A stretch of 13,957 nt of DNA from Bacteroidota bacterium (GCA_947457085.1 CANGUS010000017.1:1-13957), one strand, 5' to 3'. Shown: positions 1-6,794, counted from the stretch's first letter. The notes: generated by a model from the letters alone, not told the origin. Numbers and translations: made by a program.

Positions 1-568
1 CTTGTTGTTCTTTTTGAACTTCTTCTTTCGTTTTTACAGAAACCAACTTGATAAAATAAAATACCTTATCTCCTTTTTTAATAAAGTCTGGTTTTTTAGT
101 TTTGGAATTTGAAAAAACTGCGTCTGCATCAGCCATGCAAATCATACTGTCGCCAGGAGTCATTAATGTAATCGCTTCTATAATATCGCCTTTGAAAGCA
201 GGTTTGTTAATGCCAAATTCAATTGGTTTATTTTTATTGGTTGCTCTTGAATTAAACATTAAACGATTGTTTACGACAGAAAGTAAATGAACTTTAATTT
301 GATCACCCTCTTTTGGTTTAGGACTCGTAGGCTTATCCACCATAAACACATATTCTAGGTTTGCATTTATTTTCTTCATAGCTGGCATGGTTGGTGCAGC
401 TTGAGGTTTTGGAGCTGGAAGTGCAGGTACAGGATTTAGTTTAGGAGTCACCTTTACTGGTTGTGCTGCATTAGTACCGGGTTTACTATTTAGTGTTGGT
501 TTTATTTGTGCAAATGCAACCGTACTAATTATACTCAATAATCCTACTAATTTAATTGTTCGTAACAT
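1..568 (-). CDS. Exported FKBP-like peptidyl-prolyl isomerase-family protein, 3' end off the window
   Basis: 189 residues are visible from the ATG at 566-568; the C-terminus lies beyond base 1. Residues 1-20 form a signal peptide ending AFA|Q, so the protein is exported to the periplasm. Residues 21-64 are a Pro/Ala/Lys-rich linker. From about 70 to 179 there is an FKBP-like domain: EGDQIKVHLLS near 87-97, MFNS at 104-107 in place of the usual FDSS, DIIEAITLM at 128-136 where FKBPs have GWxEgvxxM, and a final strand KKGDKVFYFIKLVSV near 164-178. The Trp and Asp of the active pocket are not conserved, so it may be a chaperone-like or inactive FKBP fold. It overlaps the end of nrnA by 22 bases in another frame with no Shine-Dalgarno sequence, suggesting co-transcription and perhaps translational coupling. 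Family assignment is good; activity is doubtful. Confidence 0.75.
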   Translation of the reverse strand, partial: MLRTIKLVGLLSIISTVAFAQIKPTLNSKPGTNAAQPVKVTPKLNPVPALPAPKPQAAPTMPAMKKINANLEYVFMVDKPTSPKPKEGDQIKVHLLSVVNNRLMFNSRATNKNKPIEFGINKPAFKGDIIEAITLMTPGDSMICMADADAVFSNSKTKKPDFIKKGDKVFYFIKLVSVKTKEEVQKEQQ

Positions 569-1572
569 TGTTGTAATATGTTTTTATGTTCTAAAATAGC
601 ATTTGTCAGTTTATCAAGGGTTTTTTCAAGCGAGTCATCCGATTTTCCTCCTGCAGCATTGGCGTGTCCACCACCGCTAAAGTAGGTTCTAGCAAATTCA
701 TTTACATTAAAATCTCCTTTACTTCTAAATGACATTCTTATTTCATTTTCTCTTTCAGAGATAAAGATAGAAAAAATCACATTTTTCAAACTTAAAGGGA
801 AGTTAACAACGCCTTCGGTGTCACCTGTATTAATATTGTATTCATTTAATTCTGGACGACTAATTGCTATAATTGAAGTATGACAATCAGCCATTAATTT
901 CATTTTTTGAGACAATACAAATCCTAAAAAACGCAACCTATTTTCGTTGTAATTATCATAAACAGCTTCATGAATAGGCGTTGTTTTTAATCCTTTCGAC
1001 ATTAAATCAGAAACCATTGCATGCACACTGGCAGTGGTACAAGGAAATTTAAATGAACCAGTATCAGTCATTGTACCAGCATAAAGACATTTTGCAATGT
1101 CTATATTGATTAAAGCGTTATCGCCACAACTGTTGATAAAATCATATACCATTTCACAAGTACTGCTTTTTGATGGGATGCTAATTCCATAATTAAAAGA
1201 TTCATCAGGAGATAAATGATGATCGATCATTACTTTTTTACCCATAAATTTTTCTAAAGAGGGCGCAAAAGATTTTGTTCTTGAAAGATGATTGAAATCC
1301 AAACAGAATAAATAATCACTATTTTCGAGCCATTTATTAGCTTCTTGAGCTTGTGTTTCAAAATTAATAACCGTTTCTGACCCTGGCATCCATAATATAA
1401 AATCAGGCATTGCATTGGGTGAAATTACGATGCAATCATGTCCTTTCATTTTGAAATAATGCCACAATCCCAATGTTGAGCCTAATGCATCTGCGTCAGG
1501 ATTATAGTGATGTGTGATCACAATTTTTTTTGGAACATGTAGTTCTGGAAGTAAATCCTGTATTGGCTTCAT
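547..1572 (-). CDS. nrnA: DHH/DHHA1 phosphoesterase, NrnA-type oligoribonuclease / pAp phosphatase
   Basis: 341 residues, the normal length for NrnA. The N-terminal DHH domain has the metal-binding motif HYNPDAD (22-28), Asp92 in LDFNH, the family-defining DHH at 117-119 and DTGSF at 170-174. The C-terminal DHHA1 domain has the substrate-binding motifs RSKG (283-286) and GGGHANAAGG (300-309). Members are cytoplasmic Mn-dependent enzymes that degrade two- to five-base RNA fragments and, in many cases, dephosphorylate 3'-phosphoadenosine 5'-phosphate (pAp), a by-product of sulfate assimilation. Which of the two activities dominates cannot be read here. The gene is first of a unit with the FKBP-like gene and divergent from a sulfur amino acid enzyme. 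A TTTG-N19-CAAATTTG promoter lies 11 bases upstream of the ATG. Confidence 0.92.
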   Translation of the reverse strand: MKPIQDLLPELHVPKKIVITHHYNPDADALGSTLGLWHYFKMKGHDCIVISPNAMPDFILWMPGSETVINFETQAQEANKWLENSDYLFCLDFNHLSRTKSFAPSLEKFMGKKVMIDHHLSPDESFNYGISIPSKSSTCEMVYDFINSCGDNALINIDIAKCLYAGTMTDTGSFKFPCTTASVHAMVSDLMSKGLKTTPIHEAVYDNYNENRLRFLGFVLSQKMKLMADCHTSIIAISRPELNEYNINTGDTEGVVNFPLSLKNVIFSIFISERENEIRMSFRSKGDFNVNEFARTYFSGGGHANAAGGKSDDSLEKTLDKLTNAILEHKNILQQCYEQLN

Positions 1573-1583
1573 AAAATAGTGTG

Positions 1584-1614
1584 CAAATTTGCTTGTTTAT
1601 TGGTAAATAACAAA
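1584..1614 (-). promoter_or_regulatory. Bacteroidota-type promoter for nrnA
   Basis: On the minus strand, TTTG (1614-1611), a 19-base spacer and CAAATTTG (1591-1584) match the Bacteroidota -33 TTTG / -7 TAnnTTTG pattern with one mismatch. The -7 element sits inside the perfect palindrome GCAAATTTGC (1583-1592). The expected transcription start is only about 5-7 bases before the ATG at 1572. Found by pattern only. Confidence 0.45.
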
Positions 1615-1720
1615 ATAAATAATAATGAGTTCCTAAATAAAGATTTTCGATTTTTGAATTATTCGTAAATTGGGGAAAAAGTTGAATCCTTTAAATAGCC
1701 TATCTATATTCCTAAATGAT

Positions 1721-1728
1721 TATATTTG
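1721..1728 (+). promoter_or_regulatory. -7 element TATATTTG directly before the CBS-like gene
   Basis: TATATTTG matches the Bacteroidota -7 consensus TAnnTTTG exactly and is followed by CAGC and then ATG at 1733. I see no good TTTG at the -33 position. The closeness to the ATG implies a leaderless or nearly leaderless mRNA, and it also supports 1733 as the start over codons further upstream. Confidence 0.45.
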
Positions 1729-1732
1729 CAGC

Positions 1733-2722
1733 ATGAATAAAGATAAAAGAGTCTTCGACAATATCGTTGATGCCATAGGAAATACACCATTAATTCGATT
1801 GAACAGTATTACTAAAGATTTCCCTTGCCCCGTTTATGCAAAGGTTGAGTATTTTAATCCTGGTAATAGTATTAAGGATAGAATAGCTTTAAATTTAGTG
1901 ATAAATGCAGAAAAATCAGGCGCTTTACAGCCTGGAGGAACTATTGTAGAATGTACCAGTGGAAACACCGGCATGGGATTAGCTTTGGTTGCACTTTCTA
2001 GAGGTTATAAATGTGTTTTTACACTAGCAGATAAAATGAGTAAAGAGAAAGTAGACATTTTGCGAGCAATGGGAGCAGAAGTTCATGTTTGTCCTACCAA
2101 TGTAGAACCAGAAGATCCTCGTTCATATTACTCAGTAGCGGCTAGAATAGCAAAAGAAAGAAACGGTTGGAATCCTGATCAATATAATAATCTTTCAAAC
2201 AGAGAAGCTCATTATATGTCTACAGGCCCTGAATTATGGAATCAAACAGAAGGTAAAATTACACATTATATTGCCTCTACAGGAACTGGAGGAACACTAG
2301 TGGGTACAGGTATGTATTTGAAAGAACAAAATCCAAATGTTCAAATTATAGGAATTGATCCAGAGGGTTCTATTTTAAAACATTGGTTTGATACAGATGA
2401 AATTAAACCTGAATTAGCTAAGGTATATGCTGTTGAAGGAATGGGAGAAGATTTTATTCCAAAAAATTATGATAAAAAATACATTGATCACATGGAAACA
2501 ATTCAAGATAAAGAATCAATGTTGATGTGTCGTCGTTTGGCTAAAGAAGAAGGCTTATTTTGTGGTTCATCATGTGGTGCAGCCGTACAAGGTTTAGTTC
2601 AAATGAAAGATAAATTTACCAAAGATGATTTAGTAGTTGTGGTTTTACATGATCATGGTAGTCGTTATATTGGAAAAATGTATAATGATGATTGGATGAG
2701 AGAAAAAGGATTTATAGATTAA
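1733..2722 (+). CDS. PLP-dependent cystathionine beta-synthase / cysteine synthase family enzyme
   Basis: 329 residues from the ATG at 1733. An earlier in-frame TTG at 1670 would add 21 residues with no family match, and the promoter element lies downstream of it. This is a fold-type II PLP enzyme: the Schiff-base lysine is K48 in NSIKDR, SGNTG (76-80) binds substrate, STGTGGT (182-188) holds the PLP phosphate, and GSSCGAA (278-284) closes the active site. The block DQYNNLSNREAHY (149-161) resembles cystathionine beta-synthase more than CysK. The C-terminal regulatory CBS domains and haem-binding N-terminus of animal CBS are absent. It should join serine, O-acetylserine or a similar donor to homocysteine or sulfide in the cytoplasm; the exact substrate pair cannot be fixed. 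It diverges from nrnA, whose pAp substrate comes from sulfate assimilation. Confidence 0.88.
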   Translation: MNKDKRVFDNIVDAIGNTPLIRLNSITKDFPCPVYAKVEYFNPGNSIKDRIALNLVINAEKSGALQPGGTIVECTSGNTGMGLALVALSRGYKCVFTLADKMSKEKVDILRAMGAEVHVCPTNVEPEDPRSYYSVAARIAKERNGWNPDQYNNLSNREAHYMSTGPELWNQTEGKITHYIASTGTGGTLVGTGMYLKEQNPNVQIIGIDPEGSILKHWFDTDEIKPELAKVYAVEGMGEDFIPKNYDKKYIDHMETIQDKESMLMCRRLAKEEGLFCGSSCGAAVQGLVQMKDKFTKDDLVVVVLHDHGSRYIGKMYNDDWMREKGFID

Positions 2723-2798
2723 TCATCGGGGGCTTTAATAATAAATACACGAATTTTTCGTTATACACAATAATAAATAATCTACTAAAATTTACACA

Positions 2799-3710
2799 AT
2801 GAAAAAAAACAACAAAAAATATCGCTTTTTATTATTAACCATGTTGCCTTTCCTTTTCTTCATTTCTTGCGAAAATGAAAAAGTATTAGACAATCAAACG
2901 AGTGGTAGTATCAAAATATTAATTGATGAGACATACAAACCAGTAATGGAACAACAAATAAAAATTTTTACTTCTCGTTATCCCGACGCAAAAATTTTAG
3001 CAGAATATAAACCAGAAGCAGAATGCATTAAAACATTTTTAGAAGACTCTACTCGTGTAGTATTTGTAACGAGAGACTTAACCAACGAGGAAAAGGCGTA
3101 TGGCGAAAGTAAAAAATTCATTACTAAAAGTATGCCAATGGCAAGAGATGCTGTAGCTTTCATTACGTCAAAAGAAAATTCAAATCCTGTTTTTAAAATT
3201 GCTGATTTGCGAAAAATTTTATTGGGAGATAACACCCAAAAAAAATATCAAATTGTTTTTGATAATCAATCATCAAGTACTGTTCGATATATTACAGATT
3301 CTATGTTATATGGAAAAAAAATTGCCGGAGATGTATTTGCTACCAAAACAAGTGAAGAAGTAATTGACTATGTTTCTAAAAATAAAAATGCGATTGGAGT
3401 TGTAGGGGTTAGCTGGGTAGCAGACAACAGCGATTCTACAACTGAAACTTTTTTAAGTAAAATTAATGTTGCAGGGATTTGGGGTGATACAGATTCATCT
3501 TTAGATTATATTAAACCTTACCAAGCATATATCGGTTTGAAAGAATATCCATGTACTCGAAATTTATATTTCATTTCAAAAGAAACATGGACTGGTTTAG
3601 GAACTGGTTTAGTAAATTATTTATGTAAAGATGGACAATTAGTTTTTAAACAAGCTAAAATGTTTCCACTTCGAGTAAATGTATTGCTAAGAGAAGCCAA
3701 TGTACATTAA
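2799..3710 (+). CDS. PstS-like substrate-binding lipoprotein
   Basis: 303 residues. A basic N-terminus (KKNNKKYR), a hydrophobic stretch (10-22) and FISC with Cys24 form a lipoprotein signal peptide, so the protein is probably lipid-anchored in the cell envelope. The rest has the order of a PstS-type periplasmic binding protein: strand SGSIKILIDE (35-44), ARDAVAFIT (115-123), DLRKILLG (136-143), SSSTVRY (158-164) where PstS has its phosphate-binding GSGT loop, AIGVVGVSW (198-206), and a C-terminal YPCTRNLYFI (250-259) followed by GQLVFKQAKMFPL (279-291). No pstC, pstA or pstB gene is nearby; the next gene, 97 bases on, is an exported TPR protein. In related bacteria such pairs often follow ExbB/ExbD/TonB genes, which are absent here. 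The ligand is unknown. Confidence 0.8.
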   Translation: MKKNNKKYRFLLLTMLPFLFFISCENEKVLDNQTSGSIKILIDETYKPVMEQQIKIFTSRYPDAKILAEYKPEAECIKTFLEDSTRVVFVTRDLTNEEKAYGESKKFITKSMPMARDAVAFITSKENSNPVFKIADLRKILLGDNTQKKYQIVFDNQSSSTVRYITDSMLYGKKIAGDVFATKTSEEVIDYVSKNKNAIGVVGVSWVADNSDSTTETFLSKINVAGIWGDTDSSLDYIKPYQAYIGLKEYPCTRNLYFISKETWTGLGTGLVNYLCKDGQLVFKQAKMFPLRVNVLLREANVH

Positions 3711-3741
3711 TTACATAATTGTTAATAATTAGAGAATTAAA

Positions 3742-3771
3742 ATTGATTCAATTAAACTTGAATTAATATTG
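3742..3771 (+). promoter_or_regulatory. Possible promoter for the 521-residue TPR gene
   Basis: ATTG (3742-3745), an 18-base spacer and TAATATTG (3764-3771) match -33 TTTG / -7 TAnnTTTG with one mismatch in each element. It is 36 bases before the ATG at 3808. If real, the TPR gene can be transcribed separately from the lipoprotein gene before it. Weak evidence in such an AT-rich gap. Confidence 0.3.
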
Positions 3772-3807
3772 CACATCAAATAAAAAAGAAAGTAAAAAAA
3801 CGTAAGA

Positions 3808-5373
3808 ATGAAAAGAATAATTATGATCGCTTTTGTTGCAATGTCATTTATTGCAAACGCACAAACAAAGGAAGAAGGAATTCAAATGTATAAATATGAT
3901 CGATTTGAAAGTGCTAAGAAATTATTAGAACCTCTGTCAGCAAAAGATGCAATGGCAAACTATTACTTAGGATTGTCTGAATTGGCATTAGAAAGAAACA
4001 ATGAAGCAAAAGCAATTTTTCAGAAATACCCAGAAGACAATGCAAACAATGCGGGTTTAGCGCGCATTTATTTTGCAGAAAAAAAACCGCAGGATGCGAT
4101 GGCAATTTTACAAAAGGTAGCAGCTAAAGCTAAAAAGAAAGATTATACTCCATTGCGTTTAGCAGCCGATGCAATTACATACTCAGAAGGTGGGGATCCC
4201 AATGTGGCTATTGACTGGTATAAAAAAGCAATGCTCGTAGAGCGCACAGGTGACTTGCATATTGGACTGGGAGATGCTCACAGAAAAATTCAAGGCGGTG
4301 GTGGTGATGCCATGACAAACTATGAATATGCTGAAACTTTTGAAAATACGAAGTCAATTGCGAATCAAAAAATGGGAAATTTATGGTATGCTGCAAAAGT
4401 ATATGACAGTGCTTTGGCAAAATATGCTCGTGCTTCTGAGTTAGACTCTAAAAATCCATTACCATATAAATCTCTTGCAGATGCATATTACAGAGTGAAG
4501 AAATATAAAATATCTAAAGAAAATATTGAAAAATATTTAGAATTATCTGATAAAAGTGCAGATGATCAAATGCAATATGCGAACACATTATTTTTCGCAA
4601 AAGAATATCAACCTGCAGTAAATAAAATGCAAGAACTGATTTCGAATGGCATCGAAAAACCCTATATGTATCGTGTAATTGGTTTTAGTCTTTTCGAATT
4701 AAAGGACTACAAAGGTGCTATTGAAAACATGGATAAATTATTTGCTAAACAAGAACCAGCAAAAATTATTCCGTTGGATTATATGTATTATGGTAAATTG
4801 TTGTTGAAAGACTCTGTTAAGGCTGCTCAAGCAGATAGTTATTTTGAAAAAGGATTTGCTGCCGATACAACAGCAGATAAAATTCCTTTGTATAGAGAAT
4901 TAGCTGAGAATTTACAAAAAGATGAAAAATATTTAGCGGCTGCTAAATGGTATGCAAAAATTATTGAATCTAACTCACCATCAACAGAAATTTTAGATTA
5001 TTGGTGGAGCGGTGCTTGCTATTTTTATGCAAAAGATTATGTAACGGCTGATTTGAAATATAAAGAAATGGCTGCCAAATTCCCTACAGAACCTTCTTCT
5101 GTATTTATGTTGGCTCGAACTGCATTTTATGCCAAAGATAAAACGTATACAAATGGCGCTGCATCTGAATATTACAAGCAATATTTAGCAATGGTAAATG
5201 ATGATATTACTAAAAAATCTGAGTTAATTAAGGCATACACTTATCTTTCTACGGTTTCTTACAATTTGAAAAATAAAGCAGATGCAAGTAAATATGTAGC
5301 TAAATTAGTTGAAATTGATCCTACGAATGAAACTGTAAAACAATTATTAGAATTGATTCCTAAAATGAAATAA
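3808..5373 (+). CDS. Exported tetratricopeptide repeat protein, 521 residues
   Basis: Residues 1-18 are a signal peptide ending IANA|Q, with no lipobox cysteine, so the mature protein is probably soluble in the periplasm. Nearly all of the rest reads as helical TPR/Sel1-like repeats. Examples are YKYDRFESAKKLLEPL (28-43), YYLGLSELALERNNEAKAIF near 52-71, the SKNPLPYKSLADAYYRVKKY block near 213-232, and a last repeat ending EIDPTNETVKQLLELIPK. No catalytic domain is seen; TPR arrays are protein-binding scaffolds. It follows the PstS-like lipoprotein in the same direction and is closed by a strong terminator. A similar lipoprotein/TPR pairing next to TonB systems in Bacteroidota suggests an envelope transport or assembly role, but that is inference. 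The specific function is not recognised. Confidence 0.85.
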   Translation: MKRIIMIAFVAMSFIANAQTKEEGIQMYKYDRFESAKKLLEPLSAKDAMANYYLGLSELALERNNEAKAIFQKYPEDNANNAGLARIYFAEKKPQDAMAILQKVAAKAKKKDYTPLRLAADAITYSEGGDPNVAIDWYKKAMLVERTGDLHIGLGDAHRKIQGGGGDAMTNYEYAETFENTKSIANQKMGNLWYAAKVYDSALAKYARASELDSKNPLPYKSLADAYYRVKKYKISKENIEKYLELSDKSADDQMQYANTLFFAKEYQPAVNKMQELISNGIEKPYMYRVIGFSLFELKDYKGAIENMDKLFAKQEPAKIIPLDYMYYGKLLLKDSVKAAQADSYFEKGFAADTTADKIPLYRELAENLQKDEKYLAAAKWYAKIIESNSPSTEILDYWWSGACYFYAKDYVTADLKYKEMAAKFPTEPSSVFMLARTAFYAKDKTYTNGAASEYYKQYLAMVNDDITKKSELIKAYTYLSTVSYNLKNKADASKYVAKLVEIDPTNETVKQLLELIPKMK

Positions 5374-5391
5374 TCAAATATATAGAACAAT

Positions 5392-5419
5392 AAAAAGGGT
5401 GCTTTTAAGCACCCTTTTT
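5392..5419. terminator. Strong bidirectional hairpin terminator between the TPR gene and pyrE
   Basis: A perfect 12-base stem, AAAAAGGGTGCT (5392-5403) paired with AGCACCCTTTTT (5408-5419), encloses the loop TTTA. Because the stem starts with A's and ends with T's, it gives a U-tract in both directions. It lies 18 bases after the TPR stop and 59 bases after the pyrE stop on the other strand, so it can end both convergent transcripts. Confidence 0.9.
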
Positions 5420-5478
5420 ATTTAAATTGAAATTAAGTTCTGAATTTTATTCAATCGTAAATGAATTTGGCATTTATA

Positions 5479-6108
5479 TTACTTTCCCCATTCACTCGGA
5501 TTTTCTCTCCAAGATTTTAGTAAGGTAACTTCATCATCTGAAATAATTTTTTTCTCTAATGCAATATCTATTAAAGATGAATAATTACTCAAACTCAAGG
5601 TTTTGATATTTTCTGCTGAAAAAATTTGTTGAGCAATAGGAAACTCATAAGTAAATACACTGCATAAACCGACTACTTCTCCTTGTGCTTCTTGAATTGC
5701 TTTTACAGCTTCTAAACTACTCTTTCCTGTAGAAATTAAATCTTCAATCACCACTACTTTTTGGCCAGCATGTAATACCCCTTCAATTTGATTTCCCATG
5801 CCATGTTCTTTAGGTTTTGATCGTACATAAATAAATGGCAAACTTAATAAATCAGCTACTAATGCACCCCAAGGAATGCCTGCTGTAGCAACACCTGCAA
5901 TGACTTCAGCATCTGGAAATTCTGTAAAAACAGCATTGGTCATTTCACTTTTTATATAATCCCTCACGTGTGCATAAGATAAAATTTTTCGGTTATCGCA
6001 ATATATTGGACTTTTCCATCCACTTGCCCAAGTAAAAGGATTTTGAGGATTTAATTTTACAGCGTTAATTTGCAAAAGTTTTTCTGCAATCGATAATTCT
6101 CTTTTCAT
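5479..6108 (-). CDS. pyrE: Orotate phosphoribosyltransferase
   Basis: 209 residues from the ATG at 6106-6108, the usual PyrE length. A start 36 bases further upstream (6144) would place the promoter inside the gene and adds no family sequence. It joins orotate to PRPP to give orotidine 5'-monophosphate, the fifth step of UMP synthesis, in the cytoplasm. Visible motifs are FTWASGWKSPIYCDNR (25-40), RSKPKEHGMGNQIEG (96-110, the mobile loop with catalytic lysines and histidine), and the PRPP-binding loop VVVIEDLISTGKS (118-130). It is divergent from the Nudix gene over 47 bases and ends at a shared terminator. A very good promoter lies immediately before the ATG, suggesting a mRNA with little or no leader. 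No attenuator is visible. Confidence 0.95.
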   Translation of the reverse strand: MKRELSIAEKLLQINAVKLNPQNPFTWASGWKSPIYCDNRKILSYAHVRDYIKSEMTNAVFTEFPDAEVIAGVATAGIPWGALVADLLSLPFIYVRSKPKEHGMGNQIEGVLHAGQKVVVIEDLISTGKSSLEAVKAIQEAQGEVVGLCSVFTYEFPIAQQIFSAENIKTLSLSNYSSLIDIALEKKIISDDEVTLLKSWRENPSEWGK

Positions 6109-6113
6109 GTTTG

Positions 6114-6145
6114 CAAACCTACGAGTTGAAATAACAAAATACAAA
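6114..6145 (-). promoter_or_regulatory. Promoter for pyrE, nearly touching the start codon
   Basis: On the minus strand TTTG (6145-6142), a 20-base spacer and TAGGTTTG (6121-6114) match both Bacteroidota promoter elements exactly. CAAAC and then the pyrE ATG follow, so transcription should start at or within a few bases of the ATG. The -7 element overlaps the perfect palindrome GTTTGCAAAC (6109-6118), which may simply be chance or may be an operator. Confidence 0.65.
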
Positions 6146-6155
6146 TTCTATTACA

Positions 6156-6758
6156 ATGATTAAGATTATTTTTAATGACAAAAAGATTTTATTAGTTGAT
6201 TCCTACCAAAAAATAAGCAAATTAATGGCTTTTTCAAGTGCTATTATTTCATTTAAATTTGATGAACAGAAAATTCAATTATTAATAGATGATTTATTGA
6301 TTTCTGAAAATGAGTTTTTAATTTTAGTAGGCAATCCTCTAGAAAATTTAGAGACTATAAAAAAATCGTTTAAAGTAATTCAAGCTGGTGGAGGCGTTGT
6401 ATTAAGTAATAAAGATGAAATTTTATTTATTTATCGAAGAAAAAAATGGGATTTGCCTAAAGGTAAATTAGATGAGGCGGAAACAATTGAAGAGTGTGCT
6501 GTAAGAGAGGTAAAAGAAGAAACAGGTTTATCTGAGTTAACATTAGGTTCTTTATTGATTACCACGTATCATTTATACATTGAAAATGAAATCATTTTAA
6601 AAGAAACTTTTTGGTTCGAAATGTCAACTAATGAGCGTGTACTGGTTCCTCAAGCAGAAGAAGGAATTAAAAAAGCCATATGGGTTCATCCAAACAATAT
6701 TCAATTTCAACTATCCAATACATATGAATCGATAATAGATGTTATTGAATGTTTATAA
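6156..6758 (+). CDS. Nudix hydrolase with an N-terminal extension
   Basis: 200 residues. The Nudix domain occupies about 73-195 and has a complete box: G103, E109, R117, E118, E121, E122 and G124-L125, matching GX5EX7REUXEEXGU, so the metal site should be intact. Before it, AGGGVVLSN (77-85) and WDLPKGKL (98-105) are the usual flanking strand and loop. Nudix enzymes cleave nucleoside diphosphates linked to another group; the substrate is not readable here. The first 72 residues form a separate small domain (IKIIFNDKKILL, then a helix and ENEFLILVGN) that I do not recognise but that seems common in Bacteroidota homologues beside pyrE. The start ATG has no Shine-Dalgarno sequence. A hairpin follows the stop within 10 bases. 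Confidence 0.9.
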   Translation: MIKIIFNDKKILLVDSYQKISKLMAFSSAIISFKFDEQKIQLLIDDLLISENEFLILVGNPLENLETIKKSFKVIQAGGGVVLSNKDEILFIYRRKKWDLPKGKLDEAETIEECAVREVKEETGLSELTLGSLLITTYHLYIENEIILKETFWFEMSTNERVLVPQAEEGIKKAIWVHPNNIQFQLSNTYESIIDVIECL

Positions 6759-6765
6759 AATAAAA

Positions 6766-6794
6766 AAGCCTTTCATTGCTGAAAGACTTCTTTT
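6766..6794. terminator. Hairpin terminator between the Nudix gene and arfB
   Basis: AAGCCTTTCA (6766-6775) and TGAAAGACTT (6780-6789) flank a four-base loop. Read on the minus strand it is a full 10-pair stem with one G-U pair, a GCAA (GNRA) tetraloop and a trailing TTTTTTATTTTAT, which is a textbook terminator for arfB 117 bases after its stop. On the plus strand it has one C-A mismatch and the tail CTTTTG, but lies just after the Nudix stop, so it may serve both. Confidence 0.65.

Noticed and set aside
102..290. 62-codon plus-strand open frame
   Set aside because: It is the shadow of the FKBP-like gene on the other strand, which has a signal peptide and recognisable domain; the shadow peptide has no family pattern.
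1670..1732. Upstream extension of the CBS-like gene from a TTG at 1670
   Set aside because: The extra 21 residues do not match the family and the TATATTTG promoter element lies inside the stretch, so the start at 1733 is preferred.
2749..2761. Small inverted repeat ACGAA-TTT-TTCGT after the CBS-like gene
   Set aside because: Five pairs with a three-base loop and no U-tract; not a convincing terminator or operator.
2978..3235. 85-codon minus-strand open frame within the PstS-like gene
   Set aside because: Shadow frame; the sense gene has a clear lipoprotein signal and binding-protein pattern.
5392..5419. The 28-base palindrome as a transposon end or attachment site
   Set aside because: It lies between two convergent stop codons with T-tracts on both sides, fully explained as a bidirectional terminator; no second copy or recombinase gene is seen.
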